This document shows, one piece after another, positions 33,222 through 44,940 of a DNA stretch of 64,000 bases. The stretch's first letter is position 1. Each line of letters opens with the position of its first letter. The DNA is taken from contig NC_057794.1 of assembly GCF_018294505.1 (NCBI RefSeq), positions 190,767,114 to 190,831,113 of the forward strand. Reading direction: 5' to 3'. This stretch comes from Triticum aestivum (Eukaryota > Streptophyta > Magnoliopsida > Poales > Poaceae). Below the pieces are notes generated by a model. It saw only the letters and a list, made by a program, of their open reading frames with translations, did no database searches and was not told the origin of the DNA. A program made the position numbers and the translations under genes.

Positions 33222-33691
33222 TGAGGGAGTCCTGGATTAGGGGGTCTCTGGGCATCCGGACTATATCCTTTGGCCGGACTGTTGGACTATGAAGATACAA
33301 GATTGAAGACTTCGTCCCATGTCCGAATGGGACTCTCCTTGGCGTGGAAGGCAAGCTTAGCAATACGGATATGTAGATCTTCTTCCTTGTAACGGACTCT
33401 ATGTAACCCTAGCCCCCTCCGGTGTGTATATAAACCGAAGGTTTTAGTCCGTAGGACAACAACAATCATACCATAGGCTAGCTTCTAGGGTTTAGCCTCT
33501 ATGATCTCGTGGTAGATCAACTCTTGTAATACTCATATCATCAAGATCAATCAAGCAGGACATAGGGTATTACCTCCATCGAGAGGGCCCGAACCTGGGT
33601 AAACATCATGTCCCCCGCCTCCTGTTACCATCTGCCTTAGACGCACAGTTTGGGACCCCCTACCCGAGATTTGCCGGTTTTGACACCGACA
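33222..33691 (+). repeat. 3' LTR of the Fatima-like host element
   Basis: 470 bp, preceded by the purine tract TCGGGGGCTAC (33211-33221) and ending GACACCGACA. It pairs with 15377-15843. Confidence 0.93.
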
Positions 33692-33696
33692 ATGTT

Positions 33697-34120
33697 GAAC
33701 TTGATTATGTAGTTTAAATTGCATGGAGTGCTCGCGTCAATGGTTGGGAGCACCACATGGAGTTGAGTTCATCTACCTACATGGGTTAGTCTTGCAAGGA
33801 AGAGTACTTGTGTATCCAACATGACAATCATGACATTTGGTACCAAATGAAATTTGATATATAGAATTTGTCAAAGGATATGCTGAGGGTTTTCATGCTT
33901 CCTTGTTTTCAACCACCATTGTGTAGAGACTTGGTGGTGTAGTGATTGCTCAAGATGTGAGTGAGTTGCAATCTCATGGATTTAGATTCATCCAAGTACC
34001 TAGAAGGGATGGATAGCATGCAAGGGTACAAATGTATCCAAGACATATGATCATCATCATAAGAGAAGAAGTCAAGGATAAGTCAAAGGATTATGCCTTG
34101 CTTGTATCCAAATGGAGTTC
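33697..34120 (-). other. Minus-strand Copia, sequence just after pol
   Basis: About 420 bases of non-coding interior between the Fatima-like insertion and the pol stop codon. I see no ORF or structural motif. Confidence 0.6.
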
Positions 34121-35332
34121 CTACTCCAAGTTTGAAGCATCAATGATGTTCAATTCACCTCTCAAGCGGCAAAAGACTTTCTCATCAAGCGGTTTGGTGA
34201 ATATATCCGCCAATTGCTTATCGGTACGAACATGCTTAAGATCAATGTCCCCTTTAGCAACATGATCTCGAATGAAATGATGACGAACATCAATATCCTT
34301 AGTTTGTGAATGTTGCACAGGATTATGATCAATCTTAATAGCACTTTCATTGTCACAAAGCAATGGAACATTTTTCACATAGATCCCATAATCTTTAAGA
34401 CTTTGGGTCATCCAAAGTAATTGAGCACAACATGAATTGGCAGCAATGTATTCCGCTTGGATGGTGGATAAGGATGCCGAGTTTTGTTTCTTGGTGGACC
34501 AAGACACGAGAGATCTACCAAGGAATTGACAAGTACCTGAAGTGGACTTTCTATCAACCTTGTCTCCAGCATAGTCCGAATCGGAGTAGCCAACAAGATC
34601 AAAAGAAGACCTCTTAGGATACCAAATGCCAAAATTTGGTGTATGTATTAAGTATCTCACTATCCTTTTCACAGCCTTAAGATGACATTCTTCAGGGGCT
34701 GCTTGATATCGTGCACACATGCACACACGTAGCATAATATCAGGACGGGAGGCACATAGATATAACAACGAAACAATCATGGAGCGATAAACCTGTTGGT
34801 CAACCGGTTTGCCATCCTTGGTCAAGTCAAGATGTCCACTAGTTGGCATGGGAGTTTTCATACCTTTGCTTTCTTGCATGTTGAACTTCTTGAATAAGTC
34901 CTTATTGTACTTTGTTTGAGAAACAAAGGTGCCTTCCTTAGTTTGCTTGATTTGCAAACCAAGGAAGAACTTGAGTTCACTCATCATAGACATCTCAAAC
35001 TCCTCCGACATTAGCTTCCCAAATTTTTCACTAAAATGAGGGTTAGTCGAACCAAATATGATATCATCAACATAAATTTGGCACACAAATAATTCACCAT
35101 TAACCCTTTTAGTAAAAAGAGTAGAATCTATTTTTCCAATCTCAAAGACTTCTTTAATAAGGAACTTGGTCAAGCATTTATACCATGCTCTGGGAGCTTG
35201 TTTAAGACCATAAAGAGCTTTGTGAAGTTTGTAAACATGGTCGGGTTTCTTAGGATTAACAAAGCCGGGAGGTTGTTTAACATAAACTTCCTCCTCAATT
35301 TCACTATTAAGGAAAGCACTTTTAATGTCCAT
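34121..35332 (-). pseudogene. Copia reverse transcriptase and RNase H (main part)
   Basis: 403 open codons from MDIKSAFLN to the pol end. Motifs in order: the D of MDIKSAF (first RT aspartate), [13 protein letters not shown], the active site [17 protein letters not shown], then RNase H phrases [40 protein letters not shown] and [11 protein letters not shown]. The end, [11 protein letters not shown], is typical for the Copia C-terminus. In the parent protein this joins the frame 35336-35701 through a single in-frame TAG at 35333-35335. RT and RNase H residues look whole, so decay here is light. Confidence 0.92.
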
Positions 35333-35991
35333 TTGCTAGAAGGTGATATCATGGTGATTAGCATAGGCAAGTAAGATGCAGATGGACTCAAGTCTAGCAA
35401 TGGGGGCATATGTCTCACAATAGTCCATACCTTCGACTTGAGTGTAGCCTTGGGCAACGAGACATGCTTTATTGTGGACGACTTGACCATCTTCGTCTTG
35501 CTTGTTGCAAAACACCCATTTGGTACCAATGATGTCGTGGTTGTTGTCGGGCTTCTCGACCAATGTCCACACTTGATTTGTCTCAAAGTTGTGTAGCTCT
35601 TCGTGCATGGCATTTATCCAATCTAGATCTTCCAATGCTTCTTCAACCTTCATAGGTTCAATGCAAGAGATGAATGAATAATGTTCACAAAAATTAGCCA
35701 AACGAGTTTGAGAGCGAGTGATTCTCCCGGTTTGAATATCATTGAAGATTTTTTCAACGTGATGGTCCTGTGAAACACTTGCTCGAACTCGTGGGAGCTT
35801 TTGTTTGGATCGGGTTGGAGCATCTTCTTCATCATCTCGTTCTTCTTCTTATCCTTCTTCATTGTTGACATTGTCGTTCTCTCATCGTGGTGGAGAAGGA
35901 GGTTGATGAGGTTCATCTTGGTGTAATTCCTCGTTTTCTTCATCTTGGCGTGTCCCACTTGTGGATGCTTCCATGTCAAATCTTGGTTCAC
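35333..35991 (-). pseudogene. Copia RT N-terminal part and integrase-RT linker
   Basis: The frame 35701-35336 has WINAMHEELHNFETN, GTKWVFCNKQDEDG and [11 protein letters not shown], the standard Copia RT start. It is separated from the rest by TAG at 35333. The frame 35991-35650 overlaps in another phase and covers the charged linker after integrase, so at least one indel lies near 35700. Confidence 0.88.
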
Positions 35992-35995
35992 CTTG

Positions 35996-36416
35996 TCATG
36001 AGGTAGAAGCCTCCACTTGGACGGACGAGGTACTCTCCTTCACCTCCGTTGGATGAATCTTGCTAATAGACAAGTCTTGGATTGCTTTCGAAGGGTCTTT
36101 GACTCCTACATCAATTGGCAATTGCTCTACTTGCGAGCCATTAGATTCATCAAACTTCACATCTACCTTCTCTTCAACCTTTCGGGTGAAATTGTTGGAG
36201 ACACCGTAAGTGTGAGAGTTTGAGCCATAACCAAGTAGGAAACCCTCATGAGATTTAGGAGAAAATTTAGAATGACGATGCTTGTCAGGAATGTAACACT
36301 TTGAGTCAAATACTCGAAAGTATCCAACTTGGTGTTTGTTACCGGTGAGGAGCTCGTATGCCATCTTGCCGAGTAGCTTGTGAAGATACAAGCGATTTGT
36401 TGCATGACAAGCCGTC
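35996..36416 (-). pseudogene. Copia integrase C-terminal part, right-truncated by insertion
   Basis: Reads ACHATNRLYLHKLLGKMAYE and then KHRHSKFSPKSHEGFLLGYG, the conserved C-terminal part of Copia integrase. The reading frame meets the nested Copia at 36417; on the other side of that element the same protein continues at 50882. CCGTC on both sides is the target duplication. Confidence 0.9.
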
Positions 36417-37964
36417 TGTAAGTGCATCTAGTGCCCCTTAGTGATTTTGTGTATTGAAGACTTATAGGTTAAGGGACTAATGCGTGTGTGAGTGTAAACA
36501 GGTCTATAAGTCTATGAGGAGTTTGATATTTACAGGAAAAGTCGACCCCTAAAAATGAATATCTTTGACTAAAGATTTTGGTATTTCTGAAGACTTTCAT
36601 GAAGACTTTGAAAGTGAAGAAATTGGTGTGTCCGTGAAGACTTGATATTCATGCGAGAAATATGATGCTTGAAGACTTTCGTGTTCATAGTTTTGTTTTT
36701 CTCTTTCTTGAGTCATAGGAAACACCGTATTGTTAAAGGGGGTCGAGGAAATACTAAGGAAAAATTTCCATGTGATGCTCAACTCAAAATCCTACACCTA
36801 CCAATCCCTTCGAGTGAAGCCATTGGAAATCTCATACAGTTCAGTCAATTTCTTCAGTGACAGAGACGAAGTTCTTCTGGTCTCTGAGGAATTTGTCCTG
36901 ACTGAGGAGTTAGGAATTCGCCAGTGCGGATTGCCTACACAGTGAGGAACATGATAGCCCTGAGGATTTTGCTACTCAAAATTCCGACCGTTGCTGTGCT
37001 ATGCGCCAGCTGTCCCAAAATATCTATCCACCTAACGGTCATATCATTGAAGGGCATTTATGTCTTATCATGTCGGGCTGCTCCCTAGGCTATAAATAGC
37101 CGCCCCCTACAACCACTAGCTGGTTGGCTGCTCCGAGAGAAACTGACACTTGTCATTTGAGAGCAACCCATCCTCCGAGGACTTTGAGCGAAAATCATCA
37201 AGTGAGGAAAAACCAAAAACCCAAAACCCAAACACCTACAAACCCCAAGTGATTGAGCATCACTGAAGAGATTGATCCTGAGTGGATCCGACGCTTGTTA
37301 CCTTTGAAGACTGTGCTTCTTCCAGACGGTTAGGCGTCATGGTCTAGAGCATCCAAGAGGAATTGTGGATCGCCGAGTGACCAAGTTTGTGAAGGTTTGG
37401 AAGTCGCCTGAAGACTTACCACGAGTGATTGGACGAGGTCTGTGTGACCTTAGTTCAAGGAGAATACGGTGAGGACTGGGTGTCTTGGACTAAGTGTCCT
37501 TGACTGGGTGTCCGGGACTGTGTGTCCTCGAGTTTAAATACTCAGCCGCTCCAACCAGACGTACAACTGAGACAGCAGTTGGAACTGGTCTACCAAATCA
37601 TTGTCTTCACCGAGCTTACTGGTTCTATTTCCTCAACTCTTTCATTTCCTCATAACTGTGTTGTGTGTTTGTTCATATCTGTGTTTGAAGACTTTGACTG
37701 AAGACTTTCTCAATTTCCTCAGTTCAATTTCTTCAGTCTGTTTGTCTTCATCCTGTGTTATCCTGTGATTACGCTTCCTGTACTCTGTGCCTGTCTTCAT
37801 TTCATCATGATGACTATGCTTGTATTCTGTTATGTTTACTTTTGAGTACTTATTCCGCTGCTAGTAGTTCTTCGCTAAGGAATTTCCTCACCGGCAAATT
37901 CCTCAGTGAAGAATTTCATAAAAATCGCCTATTCACCCCCCTCTAGTCGATATAACGCACTTTC
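36417..37964 (+). repeat. 5' LTR of the plus-strand Copia element
   Basis: 1548 bp. TATA-like GGCTATAAATAGCC is at 37088-37101, itself a palindrome. The LTR carries many TTCCTCA, TTCTTCA and GAAGACTTT words. It matches 49526-50876 except for about 200 extra bases (from about 36627 to 36826) that the 3' LTR lacks. Confidence 0.95.
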
Positions 37965-37967
37965 AAT

Positions 37968-37979
37968 TGGTATCAGAGC
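37968..37979 (+). other. Primer-binding site, initiator tRNA-Met
   Basis: TGGTATCAGAGC, three bases after the LTR end, is the complement of the plant initiator tRNA-Met 3' end, the standard Copia primer site. Confidence 0.95.
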
Positions 37980-38032
37980 AAGGTACTCCCTTGTTCTGTG
38001 TGATTTTGGTTTAACCGCCTGGAGTTTTAGTT

Positions 38033-40171
38033 ATGTCGACCGCAGGTATGATCAAGGTCTCTGCTGGGTGTCCTACCTTCGATGGGACGGACTACCCCTA
38101 CTGGAAGAATAAGATGCGAATGCATCTTGAAGCAATTGATAACGATCTCTGGTATGTTGTGGAAAATGGTGTTCCCTCAGTCACACCTTCTCTGAATGCT
38201 GCCGATGTGAAGAGATTCAAGCAACTCGACTCTCAAGCGAAGAATATCATATGTGGCCATCTGAGCAAAGGACAGTATGGCAGAGTGAGTGCTTTGGAAA
38301 CAGCGAAGCTTATCTGGGACAGGTTGTCCAAAGTGAATGAAGGAGTCTCAACTCAGCGTGACTCTCGAGTTGATGTTCTTCGCAATCTCTTCAACCGCTT
38401 CAAAAGACTCGACAATGAAAATGTTCAACAAACCTTCGATCGCCTCACTGACATCTCAAATGAGCTTCAAGCACTTGGTGCCACTGACATCACCGACCAT
38501 GAGGTGGTGAAGAAATTGCTGAGATCGCTTGATTCCTCATTTGACACTCTGGCATTGATGATACAAGAACGTGCTGATTACAAGTCACTTGATCCCGCTG
38601 ATATTCTCGAGAGGCTAAATACTCATGAGTTCCAACTTGCTGAAAAGAGAGATCTCTATGGTTCAAGCTATGGCAGAACACGTGCACTGAAGGCCAAGGC
38701 AGTATCTGAGTCCGAAGATGAAGACTCTGGTAGCAGCCTTGGTGATCCTGAAGAACTGAGCCATGATCTGGCTCTGCTCGTGAAGAAGTTCCAAAAGTTC
38801 TCAAGACGTGGTCGCCTTGGAAGATCCTCAAGGAGCAATGATTCCTCATCCAGTGACTACAAGAAGAGGCTCTGTCACAAGTGCAAGAAACCTGGACATT
38901 TCATTCAAGATTGTCCTCAGTGGGAAAAGGAATCAAAGAAGAAGAAATACAAGGATTACAGTTCTGATGATGCAAAGAAAAAGAAGAAATCCACAAAATC
39001 CTCATCATCAAAATCCTCAAAGCCTTCATATCACAAGAAGAGCAGCTCCAAGAAGGCCAGGGCATTCATTGGCAAGGAAATGGACTCTGAGGCTGAATCT
39101 GAAGAAAATGAGGAAGAGGAGTCATCTGAGGAGTCCGAATCCGGAGTGGCGAGCCTAGCTCTCGCTACTGCATTCGTCAGCAAGTCTATCTTCAACACTG
39201 AAGAAAATGACCTCACCAACAAGGCTGATGAAGGCGATGATGACTACGCTCCCACCTATTGCTTCATGGCAAAGGGTGCCAAGGTACTCAAATATACCTC
39301 CTCTGAATCAAGTGAGAATGAATCTGATGAAAACCTTAAGCCCAGCTATTCTAAACTTGCTAAGATTGCTATAAAACAACAAAGGGCTTTAGAAAAGGTT
39401 CAAAACATGCTAAATAAAAGTGATGATATGTTGGGTGAAGAAATGGATCGCACTGAAACTTTGACTGAAAATCTTCAGAGACTTCAGTCCAAGCTTGACA
39501 AACTTCAAAGTCATCATAACACTCTCTTATCGGATCATGAGAAGCTTTCTTATGAATTTCTTCAAAGAAAGCAAGACCTTGAGAAGCTAAGAGTGAGTTA
39601 TGAAGATCTTCAGAAGGAGCGCGATTCATTACTTGCTCAACAAATCAGCGCATCTCAGGAAGAATTTGTTCCTCCATGCTTGAAGTGCATTGAACGTGAA
39701 TCTGCTAATTCTTCACCTGAATGTTCAAATGCTGCTAATGTTTCAAATTCTTCACATGCCTCTGCTATCACTAATTCCTCATCTGAGGACATTGCTAGTA
39801 TCACTGACAATGCAGGGCTGAAGGAATTGTACACGACAGGCATGTACAAAAGCCTCAAAGGGCATCAGGCTCTTTGTGATGTGCTTAAAAAGCAGATCCT
39901 CAACAGGAACCCTAGGAAAGAGGGTATCGCCTTTGAGAGGAAACTCAATGCTGATGGTACATATTGGAAGCCTGAGCAGTACCCCAAAACTACATGGGTT
40001 GCTGCAAAGGGACCTCCAGTTGATCCATCTAACTTATCTGGATTTGCATGTGAATCTCCTCATTCTGATGATGAGTCAATTGACTCCAACTATAAGCTAT
40101 TCAAAAATCAGAATGGTGAAGTATTTGCTAGATATGTTGGCACTAACTGCAGGAACGGCTCCCCTATGTAG
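38033..40171 (+). CDS. Copia gag polyprotein
   Basis: 712 codons starting MSTAGMIKVSAGCPTFDGTD, 53 bases after the primer site. Residues 10-200 form the Copia gag core (DYPYWKNKMRMHLEA, LWDRL-type and LLRSLDSSFDTLAL phrases). A CCHC zinc knuckle, CHKCKKPGHFIQDC, starts at residue 281 (38873). It is followed by a lysine/serine-rich tract and a glutamate-rich tract (320-385), then a heptad-like helical part near 455-545. It ends at TAG 40169, but the same frame stays open beyond to 40555. Role: capsid assembly and RNA binding. Confidence 0.92.
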   Translation: MSTAGMIKVSAGCPTFDGTDYPYWKNKMRMHLEAIDNDLWYVVENGVPSVTPSLNAADVKRFKQLDSQAKNIICGHLSKGQYGRVSALETAKLIWDRLSKVNEGVSTQRDSRVDVLRNLFNRFKRLDNENVQQTFDRLTDISNELQALGATDITDHEVVKKLLRSLDSSFDTLALMIQERADYKSLDPADILERLNTHEFQLAEKRDLYGSSYGRTRALKAKAVSESEDEDSGSSLGDPEELSHDLALLVKKFQKFSRRGRLGRSSRSNDSSSSDYKKRLCHKCKKPGHFIQDCPQWEKESKKKKYKDYSSDDAKKKKKSTKSSSSKSSKPSYHKKSSSKKARAFIGKEMDSEAESEENEEEESSEESESGVASLALATAFVSKSIFNTEENDLTNKADEGDDDYAPTYCFMAKGAKVLKYTSSESSENESDENLKPSYSKLAKIAIKQQRALEKVQNMLNKSDDMLGEEMDRTETLTENLQRLQSKLDKLQSHHNTLLSDHEKLSYEFLQRKQDLEKLRVSYEDLQKERDSLLAQQISASQEEFVPPCLKCIERESANSSPECSNAANVSNSSHASAITNSSSEDIASITDNAGLKELYTTGMYKSLKGHQALCDVLKKQILNRNPRKEGIAFERKLNADGTYWKPEQYPKTTWVAAKGPPVDPSNLSGFACESPHSDDESIDSNYKLFKNQNGEVFARYVGTNCRNGSPM

Positions 40172-40555
40172 AAAATCTGGGTTCCCAAAAGATGTCTTGA
40201 AAATCTTCAGGTGAATGTCATCATGACGCCACCTGTGAAGAATAGGAACCCCAGATCAAATTCCTCATACGGACCAAATTCCTCATATGGATCAAAGTCC
40301 TCATATGAACATCATCGTGCTAACCCGTCTGTTTCGCAGGGAAGATCTAAGGATTATGGATATGTGCATTATTCTTCAAATCATTATGTCCATAAGTCCT
40401 CGAAGAATTTCTCTGCATACTCTTATGCTTACTCTAACCCCTCTTATGTGAGACGAAATGGACTGGCTTCCATGCCATCCTTTTCGTATGGAGCTCGCAG
40501 AATGATGAACTCTTTGCCACCCCTTCAGATGTGGGTGGTGAAGAAAAAGAACTAA
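40172..40555 (+). pseudogene. gag C-terminal extension after in-frame stop
   Basis: The gag frame continues after TAG 40169 with KIWVPKRCL, a phrase usual inside Sirevirus gag-pol, then a serine/tyrosine-rich low-complexity part with repeated NSSYG and KSSY units, ending KKKN at TAA 40553. The stop therefore looks like a mutation or a readthrough codon inside a longer gag; the next bases, AAAATC, do not fit the CAR-YYA readthrough context. Confidence 0.65.
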
Positions 40556-40767
40556 TCTCTTCTGCAGGGTCAGGTTTCCAGACGCACGTAATCGTCTAAA
40601 GAATTTGCTGGAGACCTGAGCATGCCTGATAGGACGCAGGCTAATCATGAAGAAATGAACTTTCATTTCTCACGTCCTCATATTGCTTTATCAGTTCTTT
40701 TACTTGATGAAATTGATCTGATGAATTGATGTCATATTCTTCACTGATGAAGTATATGAGTTTGTAA

Positions 40768-43700
40768 GCTGCACTAATTCATCTGCAGGATGATCAACCC
40801 AAAGCCACTGAGTGGGTCCTCGATAGTGGATGTACAAACCACATGACTGGTGACAAGAATCTATTGATGGATGCTCCATTATCTCCGTCGCATCTGAAGC
40901 ATATCATCTTTGCTGACAAAGGCAAAAGTCAGGTATTGGGTCTAGGTAAGGTTGCGATTACAAAGGATCGACACATGGACAAAGTCATGCTTGTTGAGTC
41001 CTTAGGATACAACCTTATGTCTGTCTCAATGCTTTGTGATCTTGATATGGTTGTTGTCTTTGGCAAGTACCGTTGTGTTGTGGTTATGGAAGCTGACAAT
41101 TCCAAAGTCTTCGAAGGCTTTAGGAGAGGAGACCTGTATATTGTTGATTTCTCTACAGGACCACAACCAGCCGTGTGCTTACTTGCAAAAGCTTCAGAAG
41201 GCTGGCTCTGGCATCGACGACTTGGTCATGCAGGCATGAGGAATTTGCACACGCTTGCGAAGAAGAAGCATGTCATTGGCATCGAGAATGTCAAATTCCT
41301 CAAGGATCACCTATGCGGAGCCTGTGAAGCTGGGAAGATGACCAAGGCCAAGCATCCAGCGAAGACTATCATGACCACCACTCGCCCATTTGAATTGCTT
41401 CACATGGATCTCTTTGGTCCTAATCATTATTCTGCTATCTCAAATGAAGCATCTCAATATGGCTTCGTTATTGTTGATGATTATTCTCGTTACACATGGG
41501 TACACCTTGTTACTTACAAACATGAAGTGCAGGAAGTCTTCAAACGATTTTCCTCGAGGGCTTCAACCAACTTTGGTGTGAAGATCAAGCACATCAGAAG
41601 TGACAATGGCACTGAGTTCAAGAATTCTGGTCTCGATGACTATCTTGATGAACTTGGTATCACTCATGAGTTATCTGCTCCTTACACTCCTCAGCAGAAT
41701 GGCGTCGTGGAGCGCAAGAACAGGACTCTTGCTGAGATGGCTCGCACTATGCTTGATGAATACAAAACGCCTCGTCGTTTCTGGACTGAGGCAATTGATA
41801 CTGCGTGCCACATCATCAACAGAGTATATCTTCACAAATTCTTCAAAAAGACTGCCTATGAACTCCTCACTGAAAAGAAACCCAATGTAAGTTATTTCAA
41901 AGTCTTCGGTGCTAAATGTTGGATTAGAGATCCTCATCACAACTCAAAATTTGCACCGAAAGCACATGAAGGTTTTATGCTTGGTTACGGAAAGGACTCG
42001 CACACCTACAGAGTCTTCAACAACGTTCTTCACAAAGTTGTTGAAACTGTAGATGTGCGGTTCGATGAAACTAATGGCTCGCAAAGAGAGCACCTACCTA
42101 CTGTGATAGATGAACCAGCACCTGAGGAAACTATCAAGTTCAAGGCTACTGAGGATGTCATTCCTACTGAAGAATCTGCTGAAGAATTCATTCCAGAACA
42201 TGAAGAACGTCGAGCTAATGCACCTGAAGAAAATGCTGAAGAAAATGGTGCTGAAGAAAACACTGATCAAACTCTTCAACGACAACCAGCTCATCCTCGC
42301 ATTGCAAAAGAAGTGCAAGTTGAAAAGATCATCAATGACATCAAAGCGCCAGGTCCTCTCACACGCTCAAAAGCTTCACATTTGTCTAACTTTTGTGGGC
42401 AGTATGCTTTTGTCTCTATTACAGAGCCCACTAAGGTAGATGAAGCATTTCTGGAGCCTGAGTGGATTCAGGCCATGCAAGAAGAATTACATCAGTTCGA
42501 GCTCAACAATGTCTGGGAACTGGTCAAACGTCCAGATCCTCGCAAGCACAATATCATCGGCACAAAGTGGATCTACCGCAACAAGCAAGATGAAAATGGC
42601 CTTGTGGTGAGGAATAAGGCACGGCTTGTAGCTCAAGGCTACACACAGGTTGAAGGAATTGATTTCGATGAAACTTTTGCACCTGTTGCTAGACTTGAGG
42701 CTATTCGCATATTACTTGCTTATGCTAACCATCATGATATCACTCTATATCAAATGGATGTGAAAAGTGCATTCCTCAATGGTAAGCTTGAGGAAGAAGT
42801 ATATGTTGCTCAACCCCCAGGTTTTGAAGATCCAAAGAATCCTGACAAAGTCTTCAGACTCAACAAGGCCCTCTATGGCCTCAAGCAGGCCCCACGGGCT
42901 TGGTATGATACTTTGAAGGAACTCTTCATGAAGAAAGGCTTCAAACCCGGTTCACTCGACCCTACTCTTTTCACTAAATCTTATGATGGTGAATTGTTTG
43001 TGTGCCAAGTATATGTTGATGATATTATCTTTGGCTGTACTGACCAACGTTATAGTGATGAATTTGCCTATATGATGAGTGAAGAATATCAAATGTCTAG
43101 GATGGGAGAGTTGAAATTCTTCTTAGGTCTTCAAATTCGTCAACAACACAATGGCATATTCATATCTCAGGAGAAATACCTCAAGGATGTACTGAGGAAA
43201 TTCGGCATGCAAGATTGCAAAGGCGTCAAAATTCCTATGCCCACAAATGGCCATCTGTGCACTGATGAAAATGGTATTGACTTCGATCATAAGGTATACC
43301 GCTCCATGATAGGTTCCTTATTATACTTATGTGCATCTAGGCCAGATATAATGCTTAGTGTTTGCATGTGTGCCCGATTTCAAGCTGCACCGAAGGAATC
43401 ACACCATAAGGCTGTGAAGCATATTCTTCGATATCTAGCTCACACACCAACACTTGGATTATGGTACCCCAAGGGCTCGGCTTTTGATCTTGTTGGATAT
43501 TCTGACTCTGACTATGCTGGTGATCGTGTGGATCGCAAGTCAACATCTGGTACATGTCATTTCCTCGGACGATCTTTGGTCTGTTGGTCCTCGAAGAAAC
43601 AGAACTGCGTATCACTATCTACTGCTGAAGCTGAGTACATTGCCGCTGGTTCTTGCTGTGCCCAATTGCTATGGATGAAGCAAACTCTCAAGGACTACGG

Positions 43701-43965
43701 CGTCAACATGAAGAATGTGCCTCTCTTCTGTGACAATGAGAGTGCCATCAAGATTGCTCACAACCCAGTTCAGCACTCGAAGACAAAGCACATTCAGATT
43801 CGTCATCATTTTCTTCGTGATCATGTGTTGAAGGGCGACATTTCTATTGAGCATGTGAAGACTGAAGAACAGCTAGCCGATATCTTCACAAAGCCCTTGG
43901 ATGAGAAGAGATTTAGCAAGTTGCGGTGTGAGCTAAATATCCTAGAATCTTCGAATGTTCTTTGA
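40768..43965 (+). CDS. Copia pol: protease, integrase, RT, RNase H
   Basis: The frame opens after TAA 40765. The protease active site [10 protein letters not shown] has its Asp codon at 40822. The first in-frame ATG of the long run, 40843, lies after it, so translation cannot start there for a working protein. Counting from that ATG: gag-pre-integrase zinc region (HRRLGH near 124-129, CGAC near 158-161), integrase D189, D254 (SDNGTEF) and E290 (VVERKN). RT follows with YVDDIIFG at 43012-43035, and RNase H with [18 protein letters not shown] and DNESAIKI. All catalytic residues looked for are present. The 212 bases between gag and pol contain stops; readthrough, frameshift or splicing would be required. 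Confidence 0.93.
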   Translation, partial: AALIHLQDDQPKATEWVLDSGCTNHMTGDKNLLMDAPLSPSHLKHIIFADKGKSQVLGLGKVAITKDRHMDKVMLVESLGYNLMSVSMLCDLDMVVVFGKYRCVVVMEADNSKVFEGFRRGDLYIVDFSTGPQPAVCLLAKASEGWLWHRRLGHAGMRNLHTLAKKKHVIGIENVKFLKDHLCGACEAGKMTKAKHPAKTIMTTTRPFELLHMDLFGPNHYSAISNEASQYGFVIVDDYSRYTWVHLVTYKHEVQEVFKRFSSRASTNFGVKIKHIRSDNGTEFKNSGLDDYLDELGITHELSAPYTPQQNGVVERKNRTLAEMARTMLDEYKTPRRFWTEAIDTACHIINRVYLHKFFKKTAYELLTEKKPNVSYFKVFGAKCWIRDPHHNSKFAPKAHEGFMLGYGKDSHTYRVFNNVLHKVVETVDVRFDETNGSQREHLPTVIDEPAPEETIKFKATEDVIPTEESAEEFIPEHEERRANAPEENAEENGAEENTDQTLQRQPAHPRIAKEVQVEKIINDIKAPGPLTRSKASHLSNFCGQYAFVSITEPTKVDEAFLEPEWIQAMQEELHQFELNNVWELVKRPDPRKHNIIGTKWIYRNKQDENGLVVRNKARLVAQGYTQVEGIDFDETFAPVARLEAIRILLAYANHHDITLYQMDVKSAFLNGKLEEEVYVAQPPGFEDPKNPDKVFRLNKALYGLKQAPRAWYDTLKELFMKKGFKPGSLDPTLFTKSYDGELFVCQVYVDDIIFGCTDQRYSDEFAYMMSEEYQMSRMGELKFFLGLQIRQQHNGIFISQEKYLKDVLRKFGMQDCKGVKIPMPTNGHLCTDENGIDFDHKVYRSMIGSLLYLCASRPDIMLSVCMCARFQAAPKESHHKAVKHILRYLAHTPTLGLWYPKGSAFDLVGYSDSDYAGDRVDRKSTSGTCHFLGRSLVCWSSKKQNCVSLSTAEAEYIAAGSCCAQLLWMKQTLKDYGVNMKNVPLFCDNESAIKIAHNPVQHSKTKHIQIRHHFLRDHVLKGDISIEHVKTEEQLADIFTKPLDEKRFSKLRCELNILESSNVL

Positions 43966-44242
43966 AAAGGAAACTCATCCTAACACTCATGCAAAATTGA
44001 TGACTTAGATGTGCAACACATGAAGAAACGTTTTTCTTCAATCAATGAAGAATAACACTCTTAGTGTGAAGAAATTAATGAAGAATTTGATTCTCAGAAC
44101 CCTACGATAATTGTACGCGGTGTCTGAAATCATCATTCTTATACGGTGGGTCACGCCACCACCAAAAGTTGAAATTCCTCAAATTATTCATATTCTTCAA
44201 CTTTGCATAGTCTTCACTGGTTCCGTCGTTTTTCTTCATTGG

Positions 44243-44243
44243 C

Positions 44244-44273
<30 letters not shown>
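44243..44273. repeat. TA microsatellite
   Basis: About 14 TA units between pol and the extra gene of the plus-strand Copia. Confidence 0.95.
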
Positions 44274-44275
<2 letters not shown>

Positions 44276-44572
44276 TTTATGTCTTCTACAGCATTCACTT
44301 ATTGCTATTTCTTCAAGTTGGTTTTCTGCTAAGTGAATGTGATCGGACCCTTCCCCTCTATGCTATACTCAACCCAATCTGTTCACAAATTCTTCATGTG
44401 CGTTCTATTTGAAACTCGTTCAAAATCTTCACTGTGTCCTTGTCAGCTGAAGAAATTGCGAACGGAACTTTAAAACCTATCTTATCGAAATTTTCGGTCT
44501 TGCCGCTCAAACCGTTCCGCATCCCACGATACACTTATCCACTCACCCACGATCTAACACGATCTCCACCTC

Positions 44573-44741
44573 TCACTACGTGGGTGACACATGTCATGCG
44601 AATGAGAAGGGTCAGGGGCACGTTCGTCCAATTTCTTCGGGCGAGCAGTTTTTCACCGTGGCTATAAATACCCCTCCTTCCCTTCCTCACTTCTTTTACT
44701 CCGCTCGACCTCTCTCTCCAGCTCGAGCTTCTCAAACCCTA
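44573..44741 (+). promoter_or_regulatory. Host-like promoter upstream of the post-pol gene
   Basis: An ACGTG core lies at 44578-44582 (CTACGTGGGTGACAC). TATAAATA is at 44663-44670, then a pyrimidine-rich patch at 44673-44722, and AAACCCTA at 44734-44741 followed by repeated GCCGCC. This order is typical of grass housekeeping promoters and unlike the AT-rich retroelement around it. Activity is inferred, not shown. Confidence 0.55.
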
Positions 44742-44940
44742 GCGCCGCCGCTACTTCATCGCCGCCGGTGAGGAAGAGCTTCACTGCCTCGACCTCGTCG
44801 CCGACGTACTCGCGCCGACCGCGGACATCTTCACTCCGCCGCCGCCGTAGCCGTCTTCCTCCGCCAAGTTAGGGCGTGGAAGATCTGCACAGACGAACTT
44901 CACATCTCCTCACTCCAGTTCGTCGTGTTCTTCGTCCAGG

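Larger units (their letters stand above)
15377..33691 (+). mobile_element. Fatima-like Ty3/Gypsy element carrying a nested sibling
   Basis: LTRs 15377-15843 and 33222-33691 start TGAG(A/G)GAGTCCTGG. Flanks GTGTT (15372-15376) and ATGTT (33692-33696) give a target duplication with one mismatch. The interior is split at 21195/29957 by a related element. Net length is about 9.55 kb. Order: gag remnant, protease remnant, RT, RNase H, integrase, 3' region, then an antisense ORF before the 3' LTR. Nonsense codons in RT and integrase make it non-functional. An antisense ORF downstream of pol is a known trait of some plant Tat-lineage Gypsy elements. Confidence 0.9.

Noticed and set aside
15377..33691. 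Tandem array of Fatima-like elements produced by unequal recombination
   Set aside because: The CCTGG duplication around the inner element and collinearity of the outer interior across it show simple nesting.
44243..44273. TA repeat as the promoter of the post-pol gene
   Set aside because: It is a microsatellite about 0.4 kb upstream; the TATAAATA at 44663 with pyrimidine patch and leader is a far better core promoter.
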